Program-made: the position numbers and the translations under genes
Origin: Plasmopara viticola
Lineage: Eukaryota > Oomycota > Peronosporomycetes > Peronosporales > Peronosporaceae
DNA length: 64,000 nucleotides
Reading direction: 5' to 3'
Assembly: GCA_001695595.3 (NCBI GenBank)
Contig: MBPM02000017.1
Span: 248,001-312,000, forward strand
Part shown: positions 45,491 through 58,301 of the stretch, one piece after another
Position numbering within the stretch: the stretch's first letter is position 1
Layout: each line of letters begins with the position of its first letter
The notes under the pieces: generated by a model
What the model was told of the DNA's origin: nothing
Databases searched by the model: none
The model's input: the letters and a program-made list of their open reading frames with translations, nothing else

Positions 45491-45561
45491 GCACCGTTGG
45501 TCTAATGGTTAGGATTTATATCTTCCACGGGTGATGTCGGGGTTTGATCCCCGACGGCGCA
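45491..45561 (+). pseudogene. Decayed tRNA-Gly(UCC)
   Basis: As 39802, variable region ATGT. Confidence 0.7.
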
Positions 45562-45845
45562 GCACATAAACTTGTTTTGACAGCTGCATCTTTTTTTGGC
45601 TGCCTTTAATCAGCAAACGCAACACTTTATTTGTATTGTCCGGTCACCCTGTTAGCGCGAATCTCTCGATAGTTGGTATTTAAAGGCATAATTGTGCAGC
45701 GTTTCAAAATGTGCGTGCCAGCGCTATTAAATGCACGTTGCTACATTTTGTGCTGCTGGCGTTCATTTGCTTGCAGAGCTTCTGATTTCATTAGAGCTAC
45801 TCTACTATTGTTGTTGCTTGTCTAAGTAATGTTATAGCCTATGTC

Positions 45846-45916
45846 GCGCCGTTCGTCTAATGGTAGGATTCATCCCTCCAACGGATGAGGTCGGGGTTCG
45901 ATTCCCCGGCGGCGCA
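45846..45916 (+). tRNA. CCA-anticodon tRNA
   Basis: Identical to 39271. Confidence 0.9.
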
Positions 45917-46376
45917 GTGCTAGCAACATGATGTCACTTACGGAACAATATAAAGCGCTATGCTCGCTCTCACCTGTTGACAGATTTAGAGCTTGTTTTG
46001 TATTTCTCAGGACGCTTTTGTAGAGCTTTACCGAGTATGTTACGCACGAGCCTTACTTAGCATGATGCTGCCAGTCTTATCCTTTTGTTATTATTGAGAG
46101 CCGCATCAGCTGAAGCGCACCGCGACTCTTGTCAGTTCGCTTTAATATGTTGACGACGACGGCGTCACGTCAATTACCTTTTTAATTATGGTGAAACCTT
46201 GATAAAAACTTAGCAGCGAGACTTCTGTATAGTGTAAGAAACGAAATGTCATATAGAACGTGCTACTGCGTCGATCTCCAGATAGAGTGCTTGCCCTTCA
46301 ATTTCACACGATGGCTGTTAGATTTCGAAATTTGACCAGCTTTGATTAAATCACCGTATGGAAGGATATGAGACAT

Positions 46377-46448
46377 GCACCGTTGGTCTAATGGTTAGGA
46401 TTCGTATCTTCCAAGGGTGAGGTCGGGGTTCGATTCCCCGACGGCGCA
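46377..46448 (+). pseudogene. Decayed tRNA-Gly(UCC), B box intact
   Basis: Stem CGTAT/GGGTG is mispaired, but the T loop is TTCGATT. Confidence 0.65.
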
Positions 46449-46733
46449 GCACATAAACTTGTTTTGACAGCTGCATCTTTTTTTGGCTGCCTTTAATCAG
46501 CACACGCAACACTTTATTTGTATTGTCCGGTCACCCTGTTAGCGCGAATCTCTCGATAGTTGCTATTTAAAGGCATAATTGTGCAGCGTTTCAAAATGTG
46601 CGTGCCAGCGCTATTAAAATGCACGTTGCTACATTTTGTGCTGCTGGCGTTCATTTGCTTGCAGAGCTTCTGATTTCATTAGAGCTACTCTACTATTGTT
46701 GTTGCTTGTCTAAGTAATGTTATAGCCTATGTC

Positions 46734-46804
46734 GCGCCGTTCGTCTAATGGTAGGATTCATCCCTCCAACGGATGAGGTCGGGGTTCGATTCCCCGGCGG
46801 CGCA
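46734..46804 (+). tRNA. CCA-anticodon tRNA
   Basis: Identical to 39271. Confidence 0.9.
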
Positions 46805-47264
46805 GTGCTAGCAACATGATGTCACTTACGGAACAATATAAAGCGCTATGCTCGCTCTCACCTGTTGACAGATTTAGAGCTTGTTTTGTATTTCTCAGGA
46901 CGCTTTTGTAGAGCTTTACCGAGTATGTTACGCACGAGCCTTACTTAGCCATGATGCTGCCAGTCTTATCTTTTTGTTATTATTGAGAGCCACATCAGCT
47001 GAAGCGCACCGCGACTCTTGTCAGTTTGCTTTGATATGTTGACGACGATGGCGTCACGTCAATTTACCTTTTTAATTATGGTGAAACCTTGATAAAAACT
47101 TAGCAGCGAGACTTCTGTATAGTGTAAGAAACGAAATGTCATATAGAACGTGCTACTGCGTCGATCTCCAGATAGAGTGCTTGCCCTTCAATTTCACACG
47201 ATAGCTGTTAGATTGAAATTTGATCAGCTTTGATTAAAACACCGTATGGAAGGATATGAGACAT

Positions 47265-47335
47265 GCACCGTTGGTCTAATGGTTAGGATTTATATCTTCC
47301 ACGGGTGATGTCGGGGTTTGATCCCCGACGGCGCA
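47265..47335 (+). pseudogene. Decayed tRNA-Gly(UCC)
   Basis: As 45491 (71 nt). Confidence 0.7.
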
Positions 47336-47614
47336 GCACATAAACTTTTTGACAGCTGCATCTTTTTTGGCTGCCTTTAATCAGCAACGCAACACTTTAT
47401 TTGTATTGTCCGGTCACCCTGTTAGCGCGAATCTCTCGATAGTTGGTATTTAAAGGCATAATTGTGCAGCGTTTCAAAATGTGCGTGCCAGCGCTATTAA
47501 ATGCACGTTGCTACATTTTGTGCTGCTGGCGTTCATTTGCTTGCAGAGCTTCTGATTTCATTAGAGCTACTCTACTATTGTTGTTGCTTGTCTAAGTATG
47601 TTATAGCCTATGTC

Positions 47615-47678
47615 GCGCCGTTCGTCTAATGGTAGGATTCATCCCTCCAACGGATGAGGTCGGGGTTCGATTCCCCGG
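47615..47678 (+). pseudogene. CCA-anticodon tRNA lacking its 3' acceptor strand
   Basis: Identical to 39271 up to CCCCGG, then runs into CTAGCAAC; ten bases covering the 3' acceptor strand, discriminator and first flank bases are deleted. Confidence 0.8.
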
Positions 47679-48135
47679 CTAGCAACATGATGTCACTTAC
47701 GGAACAATATAAAGCGCTATGCTCGCTCTCACCTGTTGACAGATTTAGGGCTTGTTTGTATTTCTCAGGACGCTTTTGTAGAGCTTTACCGAGTATGTTA
47801 CGCACGAGCCTTACTTAGGCATGATGCTGCCAGTCTTATCTTTTTTGTTATTATTGAGAGCCGCATCAGCTGAAGCGCACCGCGACTCTTGTCAGTTCGC
47901 TTTAATATGTTGACGACGACGGCGTCACGTCAATCTACCTTTTTAATTATGGTGAAACCTTGATAAAAACTTAGCAGCGAGACTTCTGTATAGTGTAAGA
48001 AACGAAATGTCATATAGAACGTGCTACTGCGTCGATCTCCAGATAGAGTGCTTGCCCTTCAATTTCACACGATAGCTGTTAGATTGAAATTTGATCAGCT
48101 TTGATTAAAACACCGTATGGAAGGATATGAGACAT

Positions 48136-48216
48136 GCACCGTTGGTCTAATGGTTCCAAGGGTGAGGTCGGGGTTTGATCCCCGGGTGAGGTCGGGGTTT
48201 GATCCCCGACGGCGCA
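48136..48216 (+). pseudogene. Rearranged tRNA-Gly(UCC) with duplicated T arm
   Basis: The D loop is fused to the anticodon loop (GGTTCCAAGGG), and the segment GGGTGAGGTCGGGGTTTGAT is present twice in tandem before the acceptor end. Confidence 0.8.
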
Positions 48217-48498
48217 GCACATAAACTTGTTTGACAGCTGCATCTTTTTTTGGCTGCCTTTAATCAGCAACGCAACACTTTATTTGTATTGTCCGGTCAC
48301 CCTGTTAGCGCGAATCTCTCGATAGTTGGTATTTAAAGGCATAATTGTGCAGCGTTTCAAAATGTGCGTGCCAGCGCTATTAAATGCACGTTGCTACATT
48401 TTGTGCTGCTGGCGTTCATTTGCTTGCAGAGCTTCTGATTTCATTAGAGCTACTCTACTATTGTTGTTGCTTGTCTAAGTAATGTTATAGCCTATGTC

Positions 48499-48569
48499 GC
48501 GCCGTTCGTCTAATGGTAGGATTCATCCCTCCAACGGATGAGGTCGGGGTTCGATTCCCCGGCGGCGCA
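48499..48569 (+). tRNA. CCA-anticodon tRNA
   Basis: Identical to 39271. Confidence 0.9.
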
Positions 48570-49029
48570 GTGCTAGCAACATGATGTCACTTACGGAACA
48601 ATATAAAGCGCTATGCTCGCTCTCACCTGTTGACAGATTTAGGGCTTGTTTGTATTTCTCAGGACGCTTTTGTAGAGCTTTACCGAGTATGTTACGCACG
48701 AGCCTTACTTAGCCATGATGCTGCCAGTCTTATCTTTTTGTTATTATTGAGAGCCACATCAGCTGAAGCGCACCGCGACTCTTGTCAGTTTGCTTTGATA
48801 TGTTGACGATGATGGCGTCACGTCAATTTACCTTTTTAGATATGGTGAAACCTTGATAAAAACTTAGCAGCGAGACTTCTGTATAGTGTAAGAAACGAAA
48901 TGTCATATAGAACGTGCTACTGCGTCGATCTCCAGATAGAGTGCTTGCCCTTCAATTTCACACGATGGCTGTTAGATTTGAAATTTGATCAGCTTTGATT
49001 AAAACACCGTATGGAAGGATATGAGACAT

Positions 49030-49101
49030 GCACCGTTGGTCTAATGGTTAGGATTCGTATCTTCCAAGGGTGAGGTCGGGGTTCGATTCCCCGACGGCGC
49101 A
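49030..49101 (+). pseudogene. Decayed tRNA-Gly(UCC), B box intact
   Basis: As 46377. Confidence 0.65.
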
Positions 49102-49385
49102 GCACATAAACTTGTTTTGACAGCTGCATCTTTTTTTGGCTGCCTTTAATCAGCAAACGCAACACTTTATTTGTATTGTCCGGTCACCCTGTTAGCGCGA
49201 ATCTCTCGATAGTTGCTATTTAAAGGCATAATTGTGCAGCGTTTCAAAATGTGCGTGCCAGCGCTATTAAATGCACGTTGCTACATTTTGTGCTGCTGGC
49301 GTTCATTTGCTTGCAGAGCTTCTGATTTCATTAGAGCTACTCTACTATTGTTGTTGCTTGTCTAAGTAATGTTATAGCCTATGTC

Positions 49386-49456
49386 GCGCCGTTCGTCTAA
49401 TGGTAGGATTCATCCCTCCAACGGATGAGGTCGGGGTTCGATTCCCCGGCGGCGCA
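49386..49456 (+). tRNA. CCA-anticodon tRNA
   Basis: Identical to 39271. Confidence 0.9.
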
Positions 49457-49916
49457 GTGCTAGCAACATGATGTCACTTACGGAACAATATAAAGCGCTA
49501 TGCTCGCTCTCACCTGTTGACAGATTTAGGGCTTGTTTTGTATTTCTCAGGACGCTTTTGTAGAGCTTTACCGAGTATGTTACGCACGAGCCTTACTTAG
49601 CCATGATGCTGCCAGTCTTATCTTTTTGTTATTATTGAGAGCCGCATCAGCTGAAGCGCACCGCGACTCTTGTCAGTTCGCTTTAATATGTTGACGACGA
49701 CGGCGTCACGTCAATCTACCTTTTTAATTATGGTGAAACCTTGATAAAAACTTAGCAGCGAGACTTCTGTATAGTGTAAGAAACGAAATGTCATATAGAA
49801 CGTGCTACTGCGTCGATCTCCAGATAGAGTGCTTGCCCTTCAATTTCACACGATAGCTGTTAGATTGAAATTTGATCAGCTTTGATTAAAACACCGTATG
49901 GAAGGATATGAGACAT

Positions 49917-49988
49917 GCACCGTTGGTCTAATGGTTAGGATTTATATCTTCCAAGGGTGAGGTCGGGGTTTGATTCCCCAACGGCGCA
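49917..49988 (+). pseudogene. Decayed tRNA-Gly(UCC)
   Basis: Stem TATAT/GGGTG, T loop TTTGATT, T stem end CCCCA mispaired. Confidence 0.7.
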
Positions 49989-50272
49989 GCACATAAACTT
50001 GTTTCGACAGCTGCATCTTTTTTTGGCTGCCTTTAATCAGCACACGCAACACTTTATTTGAATTGTCCGGTCACCCTGTTAGCGCGAATCTCTCGATAGT
50101 TGCTATTTAAAGGCATAATTGTGCAGCGTTTCAAAATGTGCGTGCCAGCGCTATTAAATGCACGTTGCTACATTTTGTGCTGCTGGCGTTCATTTGCTTG
50201 CAGAGCTTCTGATTTCATTAGAGCTACTCTACTATTGTTGTTGCTTGTCTAAGTAATGTTATAGCCTATGTC

Positions 50273-50343
50273 GCGCCGTTCGTCTAATGGTAGGATTCAT
50301 CCCTCCAACGGATGAGGTCGGGGTTCGATTCCCCGGCGGCGCA
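50273..50343 (+). tRNA. CCA-anticodon tRNA
   Basis: Identical to 39271. Confidence 0.9.
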
Positions 50344-50804
50344 GTGCTAGCAACATGATGTCACTTACGGAACAATATAAAGCGCTATGCTCGCTCTCAC
50401 CTGTTGACAGATTTAGAGCTTGTTTTGTATTTCTCAGGACGCTTTTGTAGAGCTTTACCGAGTATGTTACGCACGAGCCTTACTTAGCCATGATGCTGCC
50501 AGTCTTATCTTTTGTTATTATTGAGAGCCACATCAGCTGAAGCGCAAGCGCGACCGCGACTCTTTGCTTTGATAATATGTTGACGACGACGGCGTCACGT
50601 CAATTACCTTTTTAATTATGGTGAAACCTTGATAAAAACTTAGCAGCGAGACTTCTGTATAGTGTAAGAAACGAAATGTCATATAGAACGTGCTACTGCG
50701 TCGATCTCCAGATAGAGTGCTTGCCCTTCAATTTCACACGATGGCTGTTAGATTGAAATTTGATCAGCTTTGATTAAAACACCGTATGGAAGGATATGAG
50801 ACAT

Positions 50805-50875
50805 GCACCGTTGGTCTAATGGTTAGGATTATATCTTCCAAGGGTGAGGTCGGGGTTTGATTCCCCGACGGCGCA
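50805..50875 (+). pseudogene. Decayed tRNA-Gly(UCC)
   Basis: One base lost before the anticodon stem (GGATTATATC); T loop TTTGATT. Confidence 0.7.
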
Positions 50876-51159
50876 GCACATAAACTTGTTTTGACAGCTG
50901 CATCTTTTTTTGGCTGCCTTTAATCAGCACACGCAACACTTTATTTGTATTGTCCGGTCACCCTGTTAGCGCGAATCTCTCGATAGTTGCTATTTAAAGG
51001 CATAATTGTGCAGCGTTTCAAAATGTGCGTGCCAGCGCTATTAAATGCACGTTGCTACATTTTGTGCTGCTGGCGTTCATTTGCTTGCAGAGCTTCTGAT
51101 TTCATTAGAGCTACTCTACTATTGTTGTTGCTTGTCTAAGTAATGTTATAGCCTATGTC

Positions 51160-51230
51160 GCGCCGTTCGTCTAATGGTAGGATTCATCCCTCCAACGGAT
51201 GAGGTCGGGGTTCGATTCCCCGGCGGCGCA
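51160..51230 (+). tRNA. CCA-anticodon tRNA
   Basis: Identical to 39271. Confidence 0.9.
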
Positions 51231-51686
51231 GTGCTAGCAACATGATGTCACTTACGGAACAATATAAAGCGCTATGCTCGCTCTCACCTGTTGACAGATT
51301 TAGAGCTTGTTTGTATTTCTCAGGACGCTTTTGTAGAGCTTTACCGAGTATGTTACGCACGAGCCTTACTTAGCCATGATGCTGCCAGTCTTATCTTTTG
51401 TTATTATTGAGAGCCGCATCAGCTGAAGCGCACCGCGACTCTTGTCAGTTTGCTTTGATATGTTGACGACGATGGCGTTACGTCAATTACCTTTTTAATA
51501 TGGTGAAACCTTGATAAAAACCTAGCAGCAAAACTTCTGTATAGTGTAAGAAACGAAATGTCATATAGAACGTGCTACTGCGTCGATCTCCAGATAGAGT
51601 GCTTGCCCTTCAATTTCACACGATGGCTGTTAGATTGAAATTTGATCAGCTTTGATTAAAACACCGTATGGAAGGATATGAGACAT

Positions 51687-51758
51687 GCACCGTTGGTCTA
51701 ATGGTTAGGATTCGTATCTTCCAAGGGTGAGGTCGGGGTTCGATTCCCCGACGGCGCA
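51687..51758 (+). pseudogene. Decayed tRNA-Gly(UCC), B box intact
   Basis: As 46377. Confidence 0.65.
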
Positions 51759-52041
51759 GCACATAAACTTGTTTTGACAGCTGCATCTTTTTTTGGCTGC
51801 CTTTAATCAGCAACGCAACACTTTATTTGTATTGTCCGGTCACCCTGTTAGCGCGAATCTCTCGATAGTTGGTATTTAAAGGCATAATTGTGCAGCGTTT
51901 CAAAATGTGCGTGCCAGCGCTATTAAATGCACGTTGCTACATTTTGTGCTGCTGGCGTTCATTTGCTTGCAGAGCTTCTGATTTCATTAGAGCTACTCTA
52001 CTATTGTTGTTGCTTGTCTAAGTAATGTTATAGCCTATGTC

Positions 52042-52112
52042 GCGCCGTTCGTCTAATGGTAGGATTCATCCCTCCAACGGATGAGGTCGGGGTTCGATTC
52101 CCCGGCGGCGCA
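52042..52112 (+). tRNA. CCA-anticodon tRNA
   Basis: Identical to 39271. Confidence 0.9.
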
Positions 52113-52569
52113 GTGCTAGCAACATGATGTCACTTACGGAACAATATAAAGCGCTATGCTCGCTCTCACCTGTTGACAGATTTAGGCTTGTTTTGTATTT
52201 CTCAGGACGCTTTTGTAGAGCTTTACCGAGTATGTTACGCACGAGCCTTACTTAGCCATGATGCTGCCAGTCTTATCTTTTGTTATTATTGAGAGCCGCA
52301 TCAGCTGAAGCGCACCGCGACTCTTGTAGTTCGCTTTAATATGTTGACGACGACGGCGTCACGTCAATTTACCTTTTTAATTATGGTGAAACCTTGATAA
52401 AAACTTAGCAGCGAGACTTCTGTATAGTGTAAGAAACGAAATGTCATATAGAACGTGCTACTGCGTCGATCTCCAGATAGAGTGCTTGCCCTTCAATTTC
52501 ACACGATGGCTGTTAGATTGAAATTTGATCAGCTTTGATTAAAACACCGTATGGAAGGATATGAGACAT

Positions 52570-52641
52570 GCACCGTTGGTCTAATGGTTAGGATTCATAT
52601 CTTCCAAGGGTGAGGTCGGGGTTTGATTCCCCGACGGCGCA
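52570..52641 (+). pseudogene. Decayed tRNA-Gly(UCC)
   Basis: As 38437 with the normal D loop (AATGG). Confidence 0.72.
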
Positions 52642-52925
52642 GCACATAAACTTGTTTTGACAGCTGCATCTTTTTTTGGCTGCCTTTAATCAGCACACGC
52701 AACACTTTATTTGTATTGTCCGGTCACCCTGTTAGCGCGAATCTCTCGATAGTTGGTATTTAAAGGCATAATTGTGCAGCGTTTCAAAATGTGCGTGCCA
52801 GCGCTATTAAATGCACGTTGCTACATTTTGTGCTGCTGGCGTTCATTTGCTTGCAGAGCTTCTGATTTCATTAGAGCTACTCTACTATTGTTGTTGCTTG
52901 TCTAAGTAATGTTATAGCCTATGTC

Positions 52926-52996
52926 GCGCCGTTCGTCTAATGGTAGGATTCATCCCTCCAACGGATGAGGTCGGGGTTCGATTCCCCGGCGGCGCA
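52926..52996 (+). tRNA. CCA-anticodon tRNA
   Basis: Identical to 39271. Confidence 0.9.
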
Positions 52997-53455
52997 GTGC
53001 TAGCAACATGATGTCACTTACGGAACAATATAAAGCGCTATGCTCGCTCTCACCTGTTGACAGATTTAGAGCTTGTTTTGTATTTCTCAGGACGCTTTTG
53101 TAGAGCTTTACCGAGTATGTTACGCACGAGCCTTACTTAGCCATGATGCTGCCAGTCTTATCTTTTGTTATTATTGAGAGCCGCATCAGCTGAAGCGCAC
53201 CGCGACTCTTGTTAGTTCGCTTTAATATGTTGACGACGACGGCGTCACGTCAATCTACCTTTTTAATTATGGTGAAACCTTGATAAAAACTTAGCAGCGA
53301 GACTTCTGTATAGTGTAAGAAACGAAATGTCATATAGAACGTGCTACTGCGTCGATCTCCAGATAGAGTGCTTGCCCTTCAATTTCACACGATAGCTGTT
53401 AGATTGAAATTTGATCAGCTTTGATTAAAACACCGTATGGAAGGATATGAGACAT

Positions 53456-53527
53456 GCACCGTTGGTCTAATGGTTAGGATTCATATCTTCCAAGGGTGAG
53501 GTCGGGGTTTGATTCCCCGACGGCGCA
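53456..53527 (+). pseudogene. Decayed tRNA-Gly(UCC)
   Basis: As 52570. Confidence 0.72.
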
Positions 53528-53810
53528 GCACATAAACTTGTTTTGACAGCTGCATCTTTTTTTGGCTGCCTTTAATCAGCAACGCAACACTTTATTTGTA
53601 TTGTCCGGTCACCCTGTTAGCGCGAATCTCTCGATAGTTGGTATTTAAAGGCATAATTGTGCAGCGTTTCAAAATGTGCGTGCCAGCGCTATTAAATGCA
53701 CGTTGCTACATTTTGTGCTGCTGGCGTTCATTTGCTTGCAGAGCTTCTGATTTCATTAGAGCTACTCTACTATTGTTGTTGCTTGTCTAAGTAATGTTAT
53801 AGCCTATGTC

Positions 53811-53881
53811 GCGCCGTTCGTCTAATGGTAGGATTCATCCCTCCAACGGATGAGGTCGGGGTTCGATTCCCCGGCGGCGCA
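53811..53881 (+). tRNA. CCA-anticodon tRNA
   Basis: Identical to 39271. Confidence 0.9.
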
Positions 53882-54338
53882 GTGCTAGCAACATGATGTC
53901 ACTTACGGAACAATATAAAGCGCTATGCTCGCTCTCACCTGTTGACAGATTTAGGCTTGTTTTGTATTTCTCAGGACGCTTTTGTAGAGCTTTACCGAGT
54001 ATGTTACGCACGAGCCTTACTTAGCCATGATGCTGCCAGTCTTATCTTTTGTTATTATTGAGAGCCGCATCAGCTGAAGCGCACCGCGACTCTTGTCAGT
54101 TCGCTTTAATATGTTGACGACGACGGCGTCACGTCAATTACCTTTTTAATTATGGTGAAACCTTGATAAAAACTTAGCAGCGAGACTTCTGTATAGTGTA
54201 AGAAACGAAATGTCATATAGAACGTGCTACTGCGTCGATCTCCAGATAGAGTGCTTGCCCTTCAATTTCACACGATAGCTGTTAGATTGAAATTTGATCA
54301 GCTTTGATTAAAACACCGTATGGAAGGATATGAGACAT

Positions 54339-54409
54339 GCACCGTTGGTCTAATGGTTAGGATTCATATCTTCCAAGGGTGAGGTCGGGGTTTGATCCCC
54401 GACGGCGCA
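54339..54409 (+). pseudogene. Decayed tRNA-Gly(UCC)
   Basis: As 52570 with T arm TTTGATC one base short. Confidence 0.7.
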
Positions 54410-54693
54410 GCACATAAACTTGTTTTGACAGCTGCATCTTTTTTTGGCTGCCTTTAATCAGCAAACGCAACACTTTATTTGTATTGTCCGGTCACCCTGT
54501 TAGCGCGAATCTCTCGATAGTTGCTATTTAAAGGCATAATTGTGCAGCGTTTCAAAATGTGCGTGCCAGCGCTATTAAATGCACGTTGCTACATTTTGTG
54601 CTGCTGGCGTTCATTTGCTTGCAGAGCTTCTGATTTCATTAGAGCTACTCTACTATTGTTGTTGCTTGTCTAAGTAATGTTATAGCCTATGTC

Positions 54694-54764
54694 GCGCCGT
54701 TCGTCTAATGGTAGGATTCATCCCTCCAACGGATGAGGTCGGGGTTCGATTCCCCGGCGGCGCA
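54694..54764 (+). tRNA. CCA-anticodon tRNA
   Basis: Identical to 39271. Its trailer has lost the usual first T4 (CTTGTTTGTATT). Confidence 0.9.
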
Positions 54765-55221
54765 GTGCTAGCAACATGATGTCACTTACGGAACAATATA
54801 AAGCGCTATGCTCGCTCTCACCTGTTGACAGATTTAGGCTTGTTTGTATTTCTCAGGACGCTTTTGTAGAGCTTTACCGAGTATGTTACGCACGAGCCTT
54901 ACTTAGCATGATGCTGCCAGTCTTATCCTTTTGTTATTATTGAGAGCCGCATCAGCTGAAGCGCACCGCGACTCTTGTCAGTTCGCTTTAATATGTTGAC
55001 GACGACGGCGTCACGTCAATCTACCTTTTTAATTATGGTGAAACCTTGATAAAAACTTAGCAGCGAGACTTCTGTATAGTGTAAGAAACGAAATGTCATA
55101 TAGAACGTGCTACTGCGTCGATCTCCAGATAGAGTGCTTGCCCTTCAATTTCACACGATAGCTGTTAGATTGAAATTTGATCAGCTTTGATTAAATCACC
55201 GTATGGAAGGATATGAGACAT

Positions 55222-55293
55222 GCACCGTTGGTCTAATGGTTAGGATTCATATCTTCCAAGGGTGAGGTCGGGGTTCGATTCCCCGACGGCGCA
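55222..55293 (+). pseudogene. Decayed tRNA-Gly(UCC), B box intact
   Basis: Stem CATAT/GGGTG mispaired, T loop TTCGATT. Confidence 0.65.
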
Positions 55294-55576
55294 GCACATA
55301 AACTTGTTTTGACAGCTGCATCTTTTTTTGGCTGCCTTTAATCAGCAAACGCAACACTTTATTTGTATTGTCCGGTCACCCTGTTAGCGCGAATCTCTCG
55401 ATAGTTGTATTTAAAGGCATAATTGTGCAGCGTTTCAAAATGTGCGTGCCAGCGCTATTAAATGCACGTTGCTACATTTTGTGCTGCTGGCGTTCATTTG
55501 CTTGCAGAGCTTCTGATTTCATTAGAGCTACTCTACTATTGTTGTTGCTTGTCTAAGTAATGTTATAGCCTATGTC

Positions 55577-55647
55577 GCGCCGTTCGTCTAATGGTAGGAT
55601 TCATCCCTCCAACGGATGAGGTCGGGGTTCGATTCCCCGGCGGCGCA
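55577..55647 (+). tRNA. CCA-anticodon tRNA
   Basis: Identical to 39271. Confidence 0.9.
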
Positions 55648-56106
55648 GTGCTAGCAACATGATGTCACTTACGGAACAATATAAAGCGCTATGCTCGCTC
55701 TCACCTGTTGACAGATTTAGGGCTTGTTTTGTATTTCTCAGGACGCTTTTGTAGAGCTTTACCGAGTATGTTACGCACGAGCCTTACTTAGCCATGATGC
55801 TGCCAGTCTTATCTTTTGTTATTATTGAGAGCCGCATCAGCTGAAGCGCACCGCGACTCTTGTCAGTTCGCTTTAATATGTTGACGACGACGGCGTCACG
55901 TCAATCTACCTTTTTAATTATGGTGAAACCTTGATAAAAACTTAGCAGCGAGACTTCTGTATAGTGTAAGAAACGAAATGTCATATAGAACGTGCTACTG
56001 CGTCGATCTCCAGATAGAGTGCTTGCCCTTCAATTTCACACGATAGCTGTTAGATTGAAATTTGATCAGCTTTGATTAAAACACCGTATGGAAGGATATG
56101 AGACAT

Positions 56107-56178
56107 GCACCGTTGGTCTAATGGTTAGGATTCATATCTTCCAAGGGTGAGGTCGGGGTTTGATTCCCCGACGGCGCA
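56107..56178 (+). pseudogene. Decayed tRNA-Gly(UCC)
   Basis: As 52570. Confidence 0.72.
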
Positions 56179-56461
56179 GCACATAAACTTGTTTTGACAG
56201 CTGCATCTTTTTTTGGCTGCCTTTAATCAGCAACGCAACACTTTATTTGTATTGTCCGGTCACCCTGTTAGCGCGAATCTCTCGATAGTTGGTATTTAAA
56301 GGCATAATTGTGCAGCGTTTCAAAATGTGCGAGACAGCGCTATTAAATGCACGTTGCTACATTTTGTGCTGCTGGCGTTCATTTGCTTGCAGAGCTTCTG
56401 ATTTCATTAGAGCTACTCTACTATTGTTGTTGCTTGTCTAAGTAATGTTATAGCCTATGTC

Positions 56462-56532
56462 GCGCCGTTCGTCTAATGGTAGGATTCATCCCTCCAACGG
56501 ATGAGGTCGGGGTTCGATTCCCCGGCGGCGCA
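56462..56532 (+). tRNA. CCA-anticodon tRNA
   Basis: Identical to 39271. Confidence 0.9.
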
Positions 56533-56992
56533 GTGCTAGCAACATGATGTCACTTACGGAACAATATAAAGCGCTATGCTCGCTCTCACCTGTTGACAGA
56601 TTTAGGGCTTGTTTTGTATTTCTCAGGACGCTTTTGTAGAGCTTTACCGAGTATGTTACGCACGAGCCTTACTTAGCCATGATGCTGCCAGTCTTATCTT
56701 TTTGTTATTATTGAGAGCCGCATCAGCTGAAGCGCACCGCGACTCTTGTTAGTTCCCTTAGTATGTTGACGACGACGGCGTCGCGCCAATCTACCTTTTT
56801 AATTATGGTGAAACCTTGATAAAAACTTAGCAGCGAGACTTCTGTATAGTGTAAGAAACGAAATGTCATATAGAACGTGCTACTGCGTCGATCTCCAGAT
56901 AGAGTGCTTGCCCTTCAATTTCACACGATAGCTGTTAGATTCGAAATTTGACCAGCTTTGATTAAAACACCGTATGGAAGGATATGAGACAT

Positions 56993-57064
56993 GCACCGTT
57001 GGTCTAATGGTTAGGATTCATATCTTCTAAGGGTGAGGTCGAGGTTCGATTTCCCGACGGCGCA
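56993..57064 (+). pseudogene. Decayed Gly-body tRNA, anticodon UCU
   Basis: Loop CTTCTAA gives anticodon TCT (Arg). T stem CGAGG/TCCCG mispaired, T loop TTCGATT. Confidence 0.7.
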
Positions 57065-57348
57065 GCACATAAACTTGTTATGACAGCTGCATCTTTTTTG
57101 GCTGCCTTTAATCAGCACACGCAACACTTTATTTGAATTGTCCGGTCACCCTGTTAGCGCGAATCTCTCGATAGTTGCTATTTAAAGGCATAATTGTGCA
57201 GCGTTTCAAAATGTGCGTGCCAGCGCTATTAAAATGCACGTTGCTACATTTTGTGCTGCTGGCGTTCATTTGCTTGCAGAGCTTCTGATTTCATTAGAGC
57301 TACTCTACTATTGTTGTTGCTTGTCTAAGTAATGTTATAGCCTATGTC

Positions 57349-57419
57349 GCGCCGTTCGTCTAATGGTAGGATTCATCCCTCCAACGGATGAGGTCGGGGT
57401 TCGATTCCCCGGCGGCGCA
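57349..57419 (+). tRNA. CCA-anticodon tRNA
   Basis: Identical to 39271. Confidence 0.9.
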
Positions 57420-57876
57420 GTGCTAGCAACATGATGTCACTTACGGAACAATATAAAGCGCTATGCTCGCTCTCACCTGTTGACAGATTTAGAGCTTGTT
57501 TTGTATTTCTCAGGACGCTTTTGTAGAGCTTTACCGAGTATGTTACGCACGAGCCTTACTTAGCCATGATGCTGCCAGTCTTATCTTTTGTTATTATTGA
57601 GAGCCACATCAGCTGAAGCGCACCGCGACTCTTGTCAGTTTCGCTTTAATATGTTGACGACGATGGCGTCACGTCAATTACCTTTTTAATATGGTGAAAC
57701 CTTGATAAAAACTTAGCAGCGAGACTTCTGTATAGTGTAAGAAACGAAATGTCATATAGAACGTGCTACTGCGTCGATCTCCAGATAGAGTGCTTGCCCT
57801 TCAATTTCACACGATGCTGTTAGATTGAAATTTGATCAGCTTTGATTAAAACACCGTATGGAAGGATATGAGACAT

Positions 57877-57946
57877 GCACCGTTGGTCTAATGGTTAGGA
57901 TTATATCTTCCAAGGGTGAGGTCGGGGTTTGATCCCCGACGGCGCA
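57877..57946 (+). pseudogene. Decayed tRNA-Gly(UCC)
   Basis: Bases lost before the anticodon stem and in the T loop (70 nt). Confidence 0.7.
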
Positions 57947-58230
57947 GCACATAAACTTGTTTTGACAGCTGCATCTTTTTTTGGCTGCCTTTAATCAGCA
58001 ACGCAACACTTTATTTGTATTGTCCGGTCACCCTGTTAGCGCGAATCTCTCGATAGTTGGTATTTAAAGGCATAATTGTGCAGCGTTTCAAAATGTGCGT
58101 GCCAGCGCTATTAAAATGCACGTTGCTACATTTTGTGCTGCTGGCGTTCATTTGCTTGCAGAGCTTCTGATTTCATTAGAGCTACTCTACTATTGTTGTT
58201 GCTTGTCTAAGTAATGTTATAGCCTATGTC

Positions 58231-58301
58231 GCGCCGTTCGTCTAATGGTAGGATTCATCCCTCCAACGGATGAGGTCGGGGTTCGATTCCCCGGCGGCGC
58301 A
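58231..58301 (+). tRNA. CCA-anticodon tRNA
   Basis: Identical to 39271. Confidence 0.9.
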
